The notes beneath the pieces are model-generated. The model saw only the letters and a list, made by a program, of their open reading frames with translations, did no database searches and was not told where the DNA came from. From Pseudomonadota bacterium (lineage in GTDB: Bacteria > Pseudomonadota > Gammaproteobacteria > Steroidobacterales > Steroidobacteraceae), in NCBI GenBank assembly GCA_019352035.1, contig JABBNZ010000012.1:1-64000 (forward strand): 64,000 nt of DNA. The letters run 5' to 3'. Position 1 is the first letter of the stretch. The number at the start of each line of letters is the position of its first letter. The position numbers and the translations under genes are program-made. Below are positions 8,754 through 17,137 of this stretch, piece by piece.

Positions 8754-9638
8754 TCACACCGGCTGCAGGAATCGCTCGAGCTGCCGGTCCAGAGCCTGCG
8801 CAGCCGCGAGCGCGGTCGGAAAACGCTCGTGCGGCTCCTTGGCGAGCAGGCGCTCGAGCAGCGGCTGCAGTCCCTCGAGACCTTCGGGGAGCCGCGGCAC
8901 CGGCTCCTTGCGATGCTTGTAGATGAGCGCCATCGGGCTGTCGGCTCGATACGGCTTGCCGCCGGTCAGCATCTCGTAAAGGATCACACCGAGGCTGTAG
9001 AGATCGCTGCGCGCATCGGTCGGCTCGCCGTGCCCCTGCTCCGGACTCATGTAGTGCGGCGTGCCGAAGATCAGGCCGCGCTCGGTCAGGTCGAGATTCT
9101 GCGCCGCATCCTTGGACATACCGAAATCGATCAGCGCGATGCTGCCGTCCTCGCGCAACATGACGTTGCCGGGCTTGAGGTCGCGATGCACCACGCCCGC
9201 GGCGTGCAGCGCATCGAGGGCCCGCGCGATCTGCGCCGCCACCCGCACGGCCGAGCGCGGCGAAACCTGCGTTTTCATGCGCCGGCGCAGGTCGCCGCGG
9301 GCAAAGTATTCCATCACGAGCCAGGCGTGCTCGTCGCTGACACCGAGGTCGAAGAGCCGCACGATCCCCGGATGACGGATGCGCTGCGCGATCTCGTACT
9401 CCTGCAGGAACCTGAGAAAGGAGTCCGAGGCCTCGCCGTGCTCATGCTGGTCCCGCACCACCTTGAGGGCGACCCGCGAGCGATTCTCGAGGCGCTCGGC
9501 CAGAAAGATGTCGGCGCGCTTGCCGCTGGCCACCTGGTGCAAACGCTCATAGCCGCGGATGAAGGCGCCGCCGAACAACTGTGACTGCGGCACGGCACGC
9601 GGATCCGGGGAGGCGTCCTGGGGCGGTTCCTGGGGCAT
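8754..9638 (-). CDS. Soluble Ser/Thr protein kinase (Hanks type)
   Basis: A 294-residue protein that is essentially one kinase domain with no membrane segment. The catalytic lysine (VALKVV), catalytic loop HRDLKPGNVM, metal-binding IDFG, and activation/P+1 region GTPHYMSPEQ are all present, so it should be active. The glycine-rich loop is degenerate (VASGKRADIFLAE rather than GxGxxG). ATG start at 9636-9638. It sits between miaE and a glycerate kinase; neither suggests a substrate. Function unknown beyond protein phosphorylation. Confidence 0.9.
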   Translation of the reverse strand: MPQEPPQDASPDPRAVPQSQLFGGAFIRGYERLHQVASGKRADIFLAERLENRSRVALKVVRDQHEHGEASDSFLRFLQEYEIAQRIRHPGIVRLFDLGVSDEHAWLVMEYFARGDLRRRMKTQVSPRSAVRVAAQIARALDALHAAGVVHRDLKPGNVMLREDGSIALIDFGMSKDAAQNLDLTERGLIFGTPHYMSPEQGHGEPTDARSDLYSLGVILYEMLTGGKPYRADSPMALIYKHRKEPVPRLPEGLEGLQPLLERLLAKEPHERFPTALAAAQALDRQLERFLQPV

Positions 9639-9737
9639 CTTCGGGCCTTATATCACGTTTCGCCCGGGCGGCAGATTCGATGAGTTTCCCGGAGTATTCG
9701 GCACGGGCAGTGGCGCGCCTGAGAGGCTACAGCGCGC

Positions 9738-10928
9738 TCAGGCCGGCGGTAACTTCAGTCCGATCACCACATCGGCCACGTTGGTGCCGGTGGGACCCGT
9801 GCGCACCAGCGCGCCCGCGGCGGCGAGCGCCGTGCCGGAGTCCGCGCGCGCGAGGCAATCGTCAGCGTCGAGCCCGGCCAGCGCCAGGCGCGCGCAGGTG
9901 TCGGCATCCACGAGGCCCCCCGCCGCCTCGGTCGGGCCATCCGTCCCGTCAGTGCCGGCGGCGAGCAGCACCAGCTCGGGATATTCCGGGAGAAACCTCG
10001 CGGCGGCGAGCGCCAGATGCTGGTTGCGGCCGCCGCGGCCCGGGTGCGGTGGCAGGCGCACGGTCGATTCCCCGCCCCAGACACGGACCTGGGTGTTGCC
10101 GACCAGCAACTCGTGAGTGAAACGCGCGGCGAGGCGCGTTGCGTCTCCCTCGAACCGCTCGTGCACACACGCCACCGTGAGCCCTCGCTGCGACGCCGCT
10201 TGGGCAACCCCCTCGATCGCCCGATCCACCGAGGCCACGACCTGCCGCTCGATGTGATCCGCGCCGCCGGCCGCAGGTCCGAGGAGCCCGGAGCCGATGA
10301 CCGCGGGATCATCGCCCGGCACGTCCGATATGAAAAGTGCACGGGCTGCGCGGCCTCTCAGATGTGCCGCAAGACGTCCGCCCTTGATGCGCGACATGCG
10401 TGCACGGCGCGCATTGAACTCACCGATTGCGATGCCTTCGGCGAGCCAGCCGGCCGAGAGTTGCTCCAGCTCCTCGAGGCAGACCGCGGGCTCGAGCACT
10501 TCCACCAGGCTCGAGGCGCCTCCCGAGATGAGAAAGAGCGGCGCGACCGCGGCCGGCAGATCTTCCACCCAGTCAAGAAGCCGCCGGCCAGCGGCGAGTG
10601 AGCGCTCATCGGGAACCGGATGGGCGCTCTCGCGGATCTCCACGCCCGGCCGGGACAGGAGCTCCGGGGTCAGATGCGCGCTCGGGGTGATGACCAACAC
10701 CCGCTCGAGCGAGCTGCCCAGCGCATCGGCGGCTCCCAGTGCCATGGATGCGGCCGCCTTGCCCACCGCGGCAGCCCAGACCGGCGCCGGGTGCGGCGGC
10801 CGCGCGGCGAGCGCCTCCCGCACGCAGCCGCGTCCATCGACCGCCTCGAGCCCGGCCTGGAGCAGCTCGAGCAGGAGCCGCTGCCGCGCGCCGGAAGCCA
10901 CCTCAGTTCCAAAAGAACGCACGTTCAC
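9738..10928 (-). CDS. Glycerate 2-kinase (MOFRL / GckA-TtuD family)
   Basis: A 396-residue glycerate kinase of the DUF4147-MOFRL type, forming 2-phosphoglycerate from D-glycerate. Recognisable segments are AAVGKAAASMA, LISGGASSLVEV, ISDVPGDDPAVIGSG, GRGGRNQHLALAAA and LAAGTDGTDGPTEAAGG. The start is GTG 10926-10928, which lies inside the end of a dispersed intergenic repeat, so the first codons (MNVRSF) are repeat-derived. No other glycerate-pathway gene is adjacent; purF is upstream on the same strand. Confidence 0.9.
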   Translation of the reverse strand: MNVRSFGTEVASGARQRLLLELLQAGLEAVDGRGCVREALAARPPHPAPVWAAAVGKAAASMALGAADALGSSLERVLVITPSAHLTPELLSRPGVEIRESAHPVPDERSLAAGRRLLDWVEDLPAAVAPLFLISGGASSLVEVLEPAVCLEELEQLSAGWLAEGIAIGEFNARRARMSRIKGGRLAAHLRGRAARALFISDVPGDDPAVIGSGLLGPAAGGADHIERQVVASVDRAIEGVAQAASQRGLTVACVHERFEGDATRLAARFTHELLVGNTQVRVWGGESTVRLPPHPGRGGRNQHLALAAARFLPEYPELVLLAAGTDGTDGPTEAAGGLVDADTCARLALAGLDADDCLARADSGTALAAAGALVRTGPTGTNVADVVIGLKLPPA

Positions 10929-11150
10929 CCCAAATCATGAAGCAGCACAAAGATGTGGCGGGCACACGGAGCCCCGCCGCCGGTGGCGGAGGCGCGGATA
11001 AAAATCACGCCTTTTGCCCGCGGCGCGCTGGGCCGGGCAGGGTGCGACGCATGCGTCGCGCGGGTGGCCCTGGATGGACACCCAGGGCAGGCCCGGTTGG
11101 ACCCGAGACCAGGGACTGCGCAGCGCAATGCCCGCATCCAGCGCTTGATC
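10919..11150 (+). repeat. Dispersed two-hairpin repeat, family A copy 1 (long form)
   Basis: The first of five family A copies, filling the gap between purF and the glycerate kinase gene. It shares CGCACGTTCACCCC, the GGCACACGGAG block, a hairpin 1 remnant with the ACGCCTTTT core, and the hairpin 2 arms GCGCTGGGCCGGGC ... CCAGCGC with the copies near 34.8, 36.3, 47.0 and 60.7 kb. Unlike the short copies it carries a ~90-bp insert inside hairpin 2 that contains the perfect palindrome GCGACGCATGCGTCGC (11044-11059). The right end abuts the purF stop; the left end includes the glycerate kinase start codon. Confidence 0.85.
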
Positions 11151-12654
11151 AAGACGCGCGCAGGACCTTGAGGCGCCCGCGGTCGGCGATCAGCTGTTTC
11201 GCCTCATCCGAGCGCTCGAGCTGCAGCCGCTCGAGGTACTCCGGCGTCACATCGCCCGTGACGTACACGCCGGAGAAGCAGGAATCGTCGAACTCCTCGA
11301 TGCGCGCATCCTCGTGCTTGCAGGCGGCGATGAGGTCCTCGAGATCCTGATAGATCAGCCAGTCGGCACCGATGAGGCGCGCCACCTCATCGACCTGCCG
11401 TCCGCTCGCGACGAGCTCCCGTGCGGCGGGCATGTCGATGCCGTAGACGTTCGGGAAGCGCACCGGCGGGGCGGCGGAGGCGAAATAGACCTTGCGGGCG
11501 CCCGCCTCGCGCGCGAGCTCGATGATCTGGGCGGAGGTCGTGCCGCGCACGATGGAGTCATCCACCAGCAGCACGCTCTTGCCGCGGAACTCCAGATCGA
11601 TGGCGTTCAGCTTGCGGCGCACCGATTTCTGGCGCTCCTCCTGCCCCGGCATGATGAAGGTGCGGCCGATGTAGCGGTTCTTGATGAATCCTTCCCGATA
11701 CTTGACGCCGAGCCGCTGGGCGAGCTGCAGGGCGCTCGTGCGGCTGGTGTCCGGAATCGGAATGACGACGTCGATGTCGTGATTGGCCTGCTCGCGCAGG
11801 ATCTTCTCCGCCAGACGGTCGCCCATGCGCATGCGCGCGCGATAGACGGAAATGTTGTCGATCTTCGAGTCCGGGCGGGCGAAGTAGACGTACTCGAAGA
11901 TGCAGGGCGTGTGGCGCACGCTCGCCACGCACTGGTGCGAGTGGAGCCGGCCTCGATCGTCGATGAACACGGCTTCGCCCGGAGCGATATCGCGCACCAG
12001 GCGGAAGGAGAGGCTGTCGAGCGCGACGCTCTCGGAGGCAAGCATCCACTCCGGCCCCCGCGGGGTGTCCCGCTGGCCGAGGACGAGGGGGCGGATGCCG
12101 TTGGGATCGCGAAAGCCGAGGATGCCGTGTCCGATGATCATCGCCACCACGGCGTAGCCGCCGCGGCAGCGGCGATAGACGGCATTCAGCGCTGCGAAGA
12201 CATCGGCCGGAGTGATGCGCGGAGTGCCGATGCGCTGCAGCTCCGAGGCAAACACGTTCAGCAGCACCTCGGAGTCGGAAGTCGTATTGAGGTGCCGGCG
12301 ATCCTCACGGACCAGGACTTCGGCGAGCTCCGCGGCATTGGTGAGATTGCCGTTGTGGGCGAGACAGATGCCGTATGGGGAGTTGACGTAGAACGGCTGC
12401 GCTTCCGAAGCGCTGTCGCAGCCGGCCGTGGGGTAGCGGACGTGGCCGATGCCGGCATGGCCCTTCAACTCGAGCATATGGTGCTGCTGGAAGACATCGC
12501 GGACGAGCCCCCTGCCCTTGCGGACACACAGCTCCCCGTCACCGTAGGTGGCGATGCCGGCGGCATCCTGGCCCCGATGCTGCAGCACGGTCATCGCGTC
12601 ATAGATGCGTTGATTGACTGCGCTCGTTCCGACGACACCGACGATTCCGCACAT
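11149..12654 (-). CDS. purF: Amidophosphoribosyltransferase
   Basis: A 501-residue enzyme of the first committed step of purine synthesis (PRPP plus glutamine to phosphoribosylamine). It starts MCGIVGVVG, so Cys2 becomes the N-terminal glutaminase nucleophile after Met removal, which fixes the start. The phosphoribosyltransferase PRPP-binding loop [14 protein letters not shown] is present. No long propeptide precedes Cys2, as in the E. coli type. cvpA lies 9 bp upstream on the same strand, the classical cvpA-purF pair. Confidence 0.98.
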   Translation of the reverse strand: MCGIVGVVGTSAVNQRIYDAMTVLQHRGQDAAGIATYGDGELCVRKGRGLVRDVFQQHHMLELKGHAGIGHVRYPTAGCDSASEAQPFYVNSPYGICLAHNGNLTNAAELAEVLVREDRRHLNTTSDSEVLLNVFASELQRIGTPRITPADVFAALNAVYRRCRGGYAVVAMIIGHGILGFRDPNGIRPLVLGQRDTPRGPEWMLASESVALDSLSFRLVRDIAPGEAVFIDDRGRLHSHQCVASVRHTPCIFEYVYFARPDSKIDNISVYRARMRMGDRLAEKILREQANHDIDVVIPIPDTSRTSALQLAQRLGVKYREGFIKNRYIGRTFIMPGQEERQKSVRRKLNAIDLEFRGKSVLLVDDSIVRGTTSAQIIELAREAGARKVYFASAAPPVRFPNVYGIDMPAARELVASGRQVDEVARLIGADWLIYQDLEDLIAACKHEDARIEEFDDSCFSGVYVTGDVTPEYLERLQLERSDEAKQLIADRGRLKVLRAS

Positions 12655-12663
12655 AGGCCTACC

Positions 12664-13134
12664 TCATGGGCCCGCGCCGACCAGCACGCGCAAGCCCTTC
12701 GCCACCGAGTCACCATAGGGGATCAGCATGGAATGACGCCACCAGGTCTCGCCGTCGAGCTTCAGCAGCTGCCCGAGGATGACGAACACCCCGATCAGCA
12801 CCACCCCGCGCGCCGCACCGAAGAGGAATCCGAGGAAGCGGTCCATGCCGCTGAAGATCGAGAGGCGCATGTAGTGTCCCATGATGGCCCCGAGTCCCGC
12901 GCCGAAGAGTAGGATGAGCGCCACGATGATGACGCGCGCCGCCCACGGCCTGACATAGTGCGCCGCAAGGAGTCCGCCGAGGTGCGGCTCGATCATGTCA
13001 GAGAAATGCCAGGCGACGAAGAGCGCCAGGATCCAGGCGCCGAGCGCGATCGCTTCACGCAGAAAGCCGCGCAGGGCGCCCACGATCGCCGAGAGCACGA
13101 CGGCGGCGATCAGTAGATAATCGGCTGTGTTCAT
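12664..13134 (-). CDS. cvpA: CvpA family inner-membrane protein
   Basis: A 156-residue protein with four hydrophobic segments (about 4-24, 28-47, 63-83, 100-120) and the family's N-terminal pattern ADYLLIAAVVLSAIVGALRGFLREAI. CvpA is linked to colicin V production and envelope maintenance; its molecular role is unsettled. It is directly upstream of purF, as in E. coli. Confidence 0.93.
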   Translation of the reverse strand: MNTADYLLIAAVVLSAIVGALRGFLREAIALGAWILALFVAWHFSDMIEPHLGGLLAAHYVRPWAARVIIVALILLFGAGLGAIMGHYMRLSIFSGMDRFLGFLFGAARGVVLIGVFVILGQLLKLDGETWWRHSMLIPYGDSVAKGLRVLVGAGP

Positions 13135-13260
13135 GGGACAGGGTCTGGCGAGGAAGCCCCGGGAACCCCCCAGGAAAGCGCGGCGGATTGTACAAGACCG
13201 TTACCTCCGAGACACGTTAACTCGTACACGAGTGCACGAGGAAACGCGCTCGGAAACGCA

Positions 13261-14088
13261 TCACCTCGCGGGCAGCACGTCACCGCGGTGCCCGGCGGCA
13301 CGCAGACGGGCGGCGACATGCAGCGCGGCTGCGCGGCTTTGCGGCGCCGCCGTGCTCACCCGCCAGAGAGACCGTGACCGCACCCGAAGGGGCGAGACGG
13401 CGATCCGAAAGCCCTTGCGCTGAAGCCTGTGCGCCAGGCGAAGGGCATTGCGATGATCGGCGAAAACGCCAAGCTGCACCACCCATCTTCCGGAGGAGGC
13501 CGGTGTGCGGGCCTCTCGCACTGACCGATGTGCGGGCGGCTTCGCGACTTGCAAGGCCGCGCGGGCGGGAGCAGCGCGCCGTGAGGCGGATGGGGACGGA
13601 TGGGGATGGGGACGGGGCGCGGGCGGGGTCGCGGTGGTCTTGGGTGCGGTGGTCTTGGGTGCGGTGGTCTTGGGTGCGGTGGTCTTGAACGGGGCGTCCT
13701 GCCGGGCCGCTCGGCCGTGCCCGGGAGCTTGCGCGGACGCCGCGGCGGGCTTTCCGGGGGTGCTCGGTGAGGTCTCTTGCGCAGAGCTTGCCGAGGGCTG
13801 GTTCTGCGCGGGCTGTGCCTGCCTCGCCGCGGGCGGCGCGAGGCTCGAGCGGCCCGAGGCGCGCGCGCCTGCCGCCGTGCCCAGAGTCAACGTATAGGTG
13901 CGAAGCGGCGCCTCTCCCTGCGCCGGCTGGGCGGCACCGGCAGGTAGCGCCGAACCGGCGGTCGAGGACGCGACGGTCGCGGCGCCGGCCGGCGGTGACT
14001 TCCCCCCGATCGGTCCAGTCAGCAGCTCCGGAACCAACAGAACCATCAGCGCCACGAGAATGATGGCGCCCGTCAATCGCTCTTTCAC
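13261..14088 (-). CDS. SPOR-domain membrane protein (DedD-like)
   Basis: 275 residues from GTG 14086-14088, one base after the folC stop, so translationally coupled. The N-terminal KERLTGAIILVALMVLLVPELL is a short cytoplasmic start plus one TM segment, as in DedD. A ~170-residue Pro/Ala/Ser-rich linker follows, with the tandem repeat APKTT, then a C-terminal SPOR domain (WVVQLGVFADHRNALRLAHRL ... RAAGHRGDV) that binds denuded septal peptidoglycan. The ORF track starts far upstream inside folC. The position folC-dedD-cvpA-purF supports the assignment to a cell-division role. Confidence 0.9.
   Translation of the reverse strand: MKERLTGAIILVALMVLLVPELLTGPIGGKSPPAGAATVASSTAGSALPAGAAQPAQGEAPLRTYTLTLGTAAGARASGRSSLAPPAARQAQPAQNQPSASSAQETSPSTPGKPAAASAQAPGHGRAARQDAPFKTTAPKTTAPKTTAPKTTATPPAPRPHPHPSPSASRRAAPARAALQVAKPPAHRSVREARTPASSGRWVVQLGVFADHRNALRLAHRLQRKGFRIAVSPLRVRSRSLWRVSTAAPQSRAAALHVAARLRAAGHRGDVLPAR
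13631..13690. repeat. 15-bp tandem repeat inside the SPOR protein gene
   Basis: GCGGTGGTCTTGGGT occurs three times in perfect tandem with a fourth diverged unit, encoding repeated APKTT in the linker. The unit is a multiple of three, so copy-number change would alter linker length without frameshift. Confidence 0.85.
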
Positions 14089-14089
14089 T

Positions 14090-15400
14090 TCAGGAGTATA
14101 CCCCAAGCCACTCGAGTGCCGGTCCCACCGTGTGCACCGAGCCACAGACGACCACGCGGTCTCCGGGACGCGAGGCGGCGCGCGCCGCTTCGCACCCCTC
14201 GCGCACCGAGGCGGCCAGGGCTGGCTCGCGCACGATGGGCTCCAGGCGGCGCGCCAGCTCCGCCGCCGCGATGCCGCGGGGCCCTTCCAGGCCGCAGAGA
14301 ATCCACCCATCCAACTGCGGCGCGAGCGCCTTGGCGATCTGCGGCGCATCCTTGTCCCCCAGAATGCCGACGACGCCGAGCGTGCGGCCCCGGCAGGGCC
14401 GCTCCCGCAGCTGCGCCGCCAACACCTCGGCGGCGGGCGGGTTGTGCGCGATGTCGAGGATCCACTCGATGGGCCCGGGCACGATCTGGAAGCGGCCGGC
14501 GAGCCGCACGCGGGCCAGAGCGGCGGCCGCGGTGCGCGCATCGAGCGCCGCCATCACCTGCTGCGCCGGGACCGAAGGCTCCCGGCCGGCAGCGAGCGAT
14601 TCGAGCGCGGCAAGCGCCGTCGCGGCGTTGCGGTACTGGATCGAGCCGGCGAGAGCCGAAGGCGGCAGATCCGCGAGGGAAAGAGCGCTGCCCCGGTAAC
14701 TCCAGCGCGGCGGCCCGCCGCAGCCTGGCTCCACTCGCCAGTGGAAATCCCGCTCGGCGACGACCGGCTTCGCCCCGAGGCGCTCGATGGCCGCGTGGAC
14801 GCTCGCCGGCATGCGCGCAGTGCCGAGCACCGCGGGGCGGCCGGCGCGGAAGATCCCGGCTTTCTCGGCGCCGATCTCCTCGACCGTCTCTCCGAGCCAG
14901 TCCCGATGATCGAGGCCGACCGAGCAGAGCACCGACACGTCCGCATCGATGATATTGGTCGCATCGAGGCGCCCGCCGAGTCCCACCTCGAGCAGCGCGA
15001 GCTCGACGCCGCGATCCGCGAAGAGCTGCAGGGCCGCGAGCGTGTTGTATTCGAAGAAAGTCAGGGTGGTGGCGCCGCGTGCCGATTCGATGCGCTCGAA
15101 CGCCCCGACGATCGCCGCATCCTCGGCCTGCACGCCGTCGATGCGGATCCGTTCGTTGTAGCGCAGGAAATGCGGCGAGGTGAAAAGGCCGACGGAGCGG
15201 CCGGCGGCGAGCCACAGCGCCTCGAGGTGCGCCACGGTCGAGCCCTTGCCGTTCGTGCCGCCGACGGTGATGACGGCTGATCCCGGACGGTCGATTCCGA
15301 GCCGCCGGGCCACCTCGGCGACGCGCGCGAGCCCGAGGTCGATAGACTTCGGATGCGCCGCCTCCTGCAGCGCCAGCCACTGCGCGAGCGATCGGGTCAC
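14090..15400 (-). CDS. folC: Folylpolyglutamate synthase / dihydrofolate synthase
   Basis: About 436 residues from the GTG at 15398-15400 (MTRSLAQWL). It adds glutamate to dihydropteroate and to folates. The ATP-binding loop ITVGGTNGKGSTVAHLE and the second-half ILDIAHNPPA are family hallmarks. The ORF track extends back through accD, which is an accident; the GTG 15 bp after the accD stop is the first sensible start. It is followed by the SPOR protein with a one-base gap. Exact start is uncertain because no strong ribosome-binding site is visible. Confidence 0.95.
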   Translation of the reverse strand: MTRSLAQWLALQEAAHPKSIDLGLARVAEVARRLGIDRPGSAVITVGGTNGKGSTVAHLEALWLAAGRSVGLFTSPHFLRYNERIRIDGVQAEDAAIVGAFERIESARGATTLTFFEYNTLAALQLFADRGVELALLEVGLGGRLDATNIIDADVSVLCSVGLDHRDWLGETVEEIGAEKAGIFRAGRPAVLGTARMPASVHAAIERLGAKPVVAERDFHWRVEPGCGGPPRWSYRGSALSLADLPPSALAGSIQYRNAATALAALESLAAGREPSVPAQQVMAALDARTAAAALARVRLAGRFQIVPGPIEWILDIAHNPPAAEVLAAQLRERPCRGRTLGVVGILGDKDAPQIAKALAPQLDGWILCGLEGPRGIAAAELARRLEPIVREPALAASVREGCEAARAASRPGDRVVVCGSVHTVGPALEWLGVYS

Positions 15401-15414
15401 GACGCGCCGGAGGC

Positions 15415-16278
15415 TTACGCGGCGGCCGCCGGCTGCTTCATCAGCATGCGCAGCACCGATGCGATGCGCTCGCGCATGTCGCGCCGGTCGACGATCATGT
15501 CGAGCGCGCCATGGTCGAGCAGGAACTCGCTGCGCTGGAATCCCTCGGGCAACGTCTCGCGCACCGTCTGTTGGATGACACGCGGACCGGCGAAGCCGAT
15601 GAGCGCGCGCGGCTCCGCCAGGTTCAGATCGCCGAGCATCGCCAGACTCGCCGATACGCCGCCGGTGGTCGGATCGGTCATGACCGAGATGTAGGGCAGA
15701 TGCGCCTGCGCGAGCCGCGAGAGCGCCGCGGCGGTCTTGGCCATCTGCAGGAGCGAGTAGAGCGCTTCCTGCATGCGGGCGCCGCCGCTCGCGGTGAAGC
15801 AGATGAAGGGCTTGCCGTGCTCGATGCAATGATCGGCGGCGCGCGTGAAGCGCTCCCCCACCACCGAGCCCATGGAGCCGCCGAGGAATTGGAATTCGAA
15901 CGCGCAAGCGACGACCGGCAGCTTCTCGAGCGTGCCGGCGAGCACGATGAGCGCATCGGTCTCGCCGGTCGCCTTCTGCGCCTGGATCAAGCGGTCCTTG
16001 TAGCGCTTGCTGTCGCGGAACTTGAGCGGATCCTCGGGCGTGAGCTGCGCGCTGAGCTCTTCGGTGGACGCCGGGTCGAGGAAGCGCTCCAGCCGCTCGC
16101 GGCCGCCGACTCTCATGTGATGGCTGCACTTCGGGCAGACGTACAGATTGCGCTCGAGCTCCGCCCGGTAGAGAACGGCATCGCAGGCCGGACACTTGAT
16201 CCACAAGCCCTCCGGCACCGAGCGGGTCCGGCGCTCGGTCTTGATGCGCGAGGGCATGATCTTCTCGAACCAGGACAT
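15415..16278 (-). CDS. accD: Acetyl-CoA carboxylase carboxyltransferase beta subunit
   Basis: A 287-residue subunit that with AccA transfers carboxyl from biotin to acetyl-CoA. The N-terminal four-cysteine zinc ribbon is intact (C29-x2-C32-x15-C48-x2-C51). The crotonase-like body contains [13 protein letters not shown] and [17 protein letters not shown] start at 16276-16278, 9 bp from the truA stop. The length is slightly under the E. coli enzyme (304). Confidence 0.98.
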   Translation of the reverse strand: MSWFEKIMPSRIKTERRTRSVPEGLWIKCPACDAVLYRAELERNLYVCPKCSHHMRVGGRERLERFLDPASTEELSAQLTPEDPLKFRDSKRYKDRLIQAQKATGETDALIVLAGTLEKLPVVACAFEFQFLGGSMGSVVGERFTRAADHCIEHGKPFICFTASGGARMQEALYSLLQMAKTAAALSRLAQAHLPYISVMTDPTTGGVSASLAMLGDLNLAEPRALIGFAGPRVIQQTVRETLPEGFQRSEFLLDHGALDMIVDRRDMRERIASVLRMLMKQPAAAA

Positions 16279-16287
16279 GAGAGCCGC

Positions 16288-17109
16288 CTAGGTGGGGAAT
16301 CCAGGTGCGATGATAGCGGTTCCATCTCCCTCGCAGAGCAGGCACTGCGGCGCTACCGGCAGCGCGAATGCCGCCGGGTAGCGCACGTGCCATAGATAGA
16401 GGCCGTCCGCCGGCGCGGTGGCGGCGCTCAGCCGCCGGTCCCGGCCTGCAAGCACCTGCGCCGCCCAGTCCGGGGGCGCATCGCCCTTGCCGATCCGGAT
16501 GAGAAGGCCGGCGATGTTGCGGACCATGTGGTGCAGGAAGGCGTTGGCCGTGGCCTCGATCGCGAGCCAGTCGCCGCGCCTCGTCACGGTCAGCCGTTCC
16601 ATGCGGCGGATGGGCGATTTCCCCTGACAGCCGGCGGCGCGGAAGGCGCTGAAGTCATGCTCACCCTCGAGCGCGGCGGCCGCCTGCGCCATGTGCCCGG
16701 CATCGAGCGGACGGTGGATCCAGGTTGCCCGATGCGCCAGCAGGGCCGAGCGGGAAGCGCGGTTGAAGATGAGATAACGGTAGGTGCGCGCCTCCGCGCA
16801 ATAGCGCGCATGGAAATGCGCGGGCACGGGACGCGCCCAGGAGATGCTGATGTCGCGCGGCAGCTCGGAGTTGGTCCCGAGCGTCCAGGCCCGCATGCTG
16901 CGGCTCGCGGTGGTGTCGAAGTGCGCCACCTGGCCGCGGGCGTGAACGCCCGCGTCGGTCCTGCCGGCGCAGACGAGACTCACCGCTTCGGCCGCGACTT
17001 TGCCGAGAGCGCCCTCGGCGAGCACCTGCACCGTCTCGGCCGAGCGCTGACTCTGCCAGCCGGCGTAGCGCGTTCCCTGATACTCGAGTCCGACCGCGAT
17101 CCGCGTCAT
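16288..17109 (-). CDS. truA: tRNA pseudouridine(38-40) synthase
   Basis: A 273-residue TruA with the catalytic aspartate D52 in GRTDAGVHA, plus LEYQGTRYAGWQ and FLHHMVRNIAG. It isomerises uridines 38-40 of many tRNAs. It is between fimV and accD, the classical gammaproteobacterial order; dedA, present here in E. coli, is absent. Confidence 0.97.
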   Translation of the reverse strand: MTRIAVGLEYQGTRYAGWQSQRSAETVQVLAEGALGKVAAEAVSLVCAGRTDAGVHARGQVAHFDTTASRSMRAWTLGTNSELPRDISISWARPVPAHFHARYCAEARTYRYLIFNRASRSALLAHRATWIHRPLDAGHMAQAAAALEGEHDFSAFRAAGCQGKSPIRRMERLTVTRRGDWLAIEATANAFLHHMVRNIAGLLIRIGKGDAPPDWAAQVLAGRDRRLSAATAPADGLYLWHVRYPAAFALPVAPQCLLCEGDGTAIIAPGFPT

Positions 17110-17137
17110 GCGGGGGGCTGAGCCTGGCGGCTCTCAC

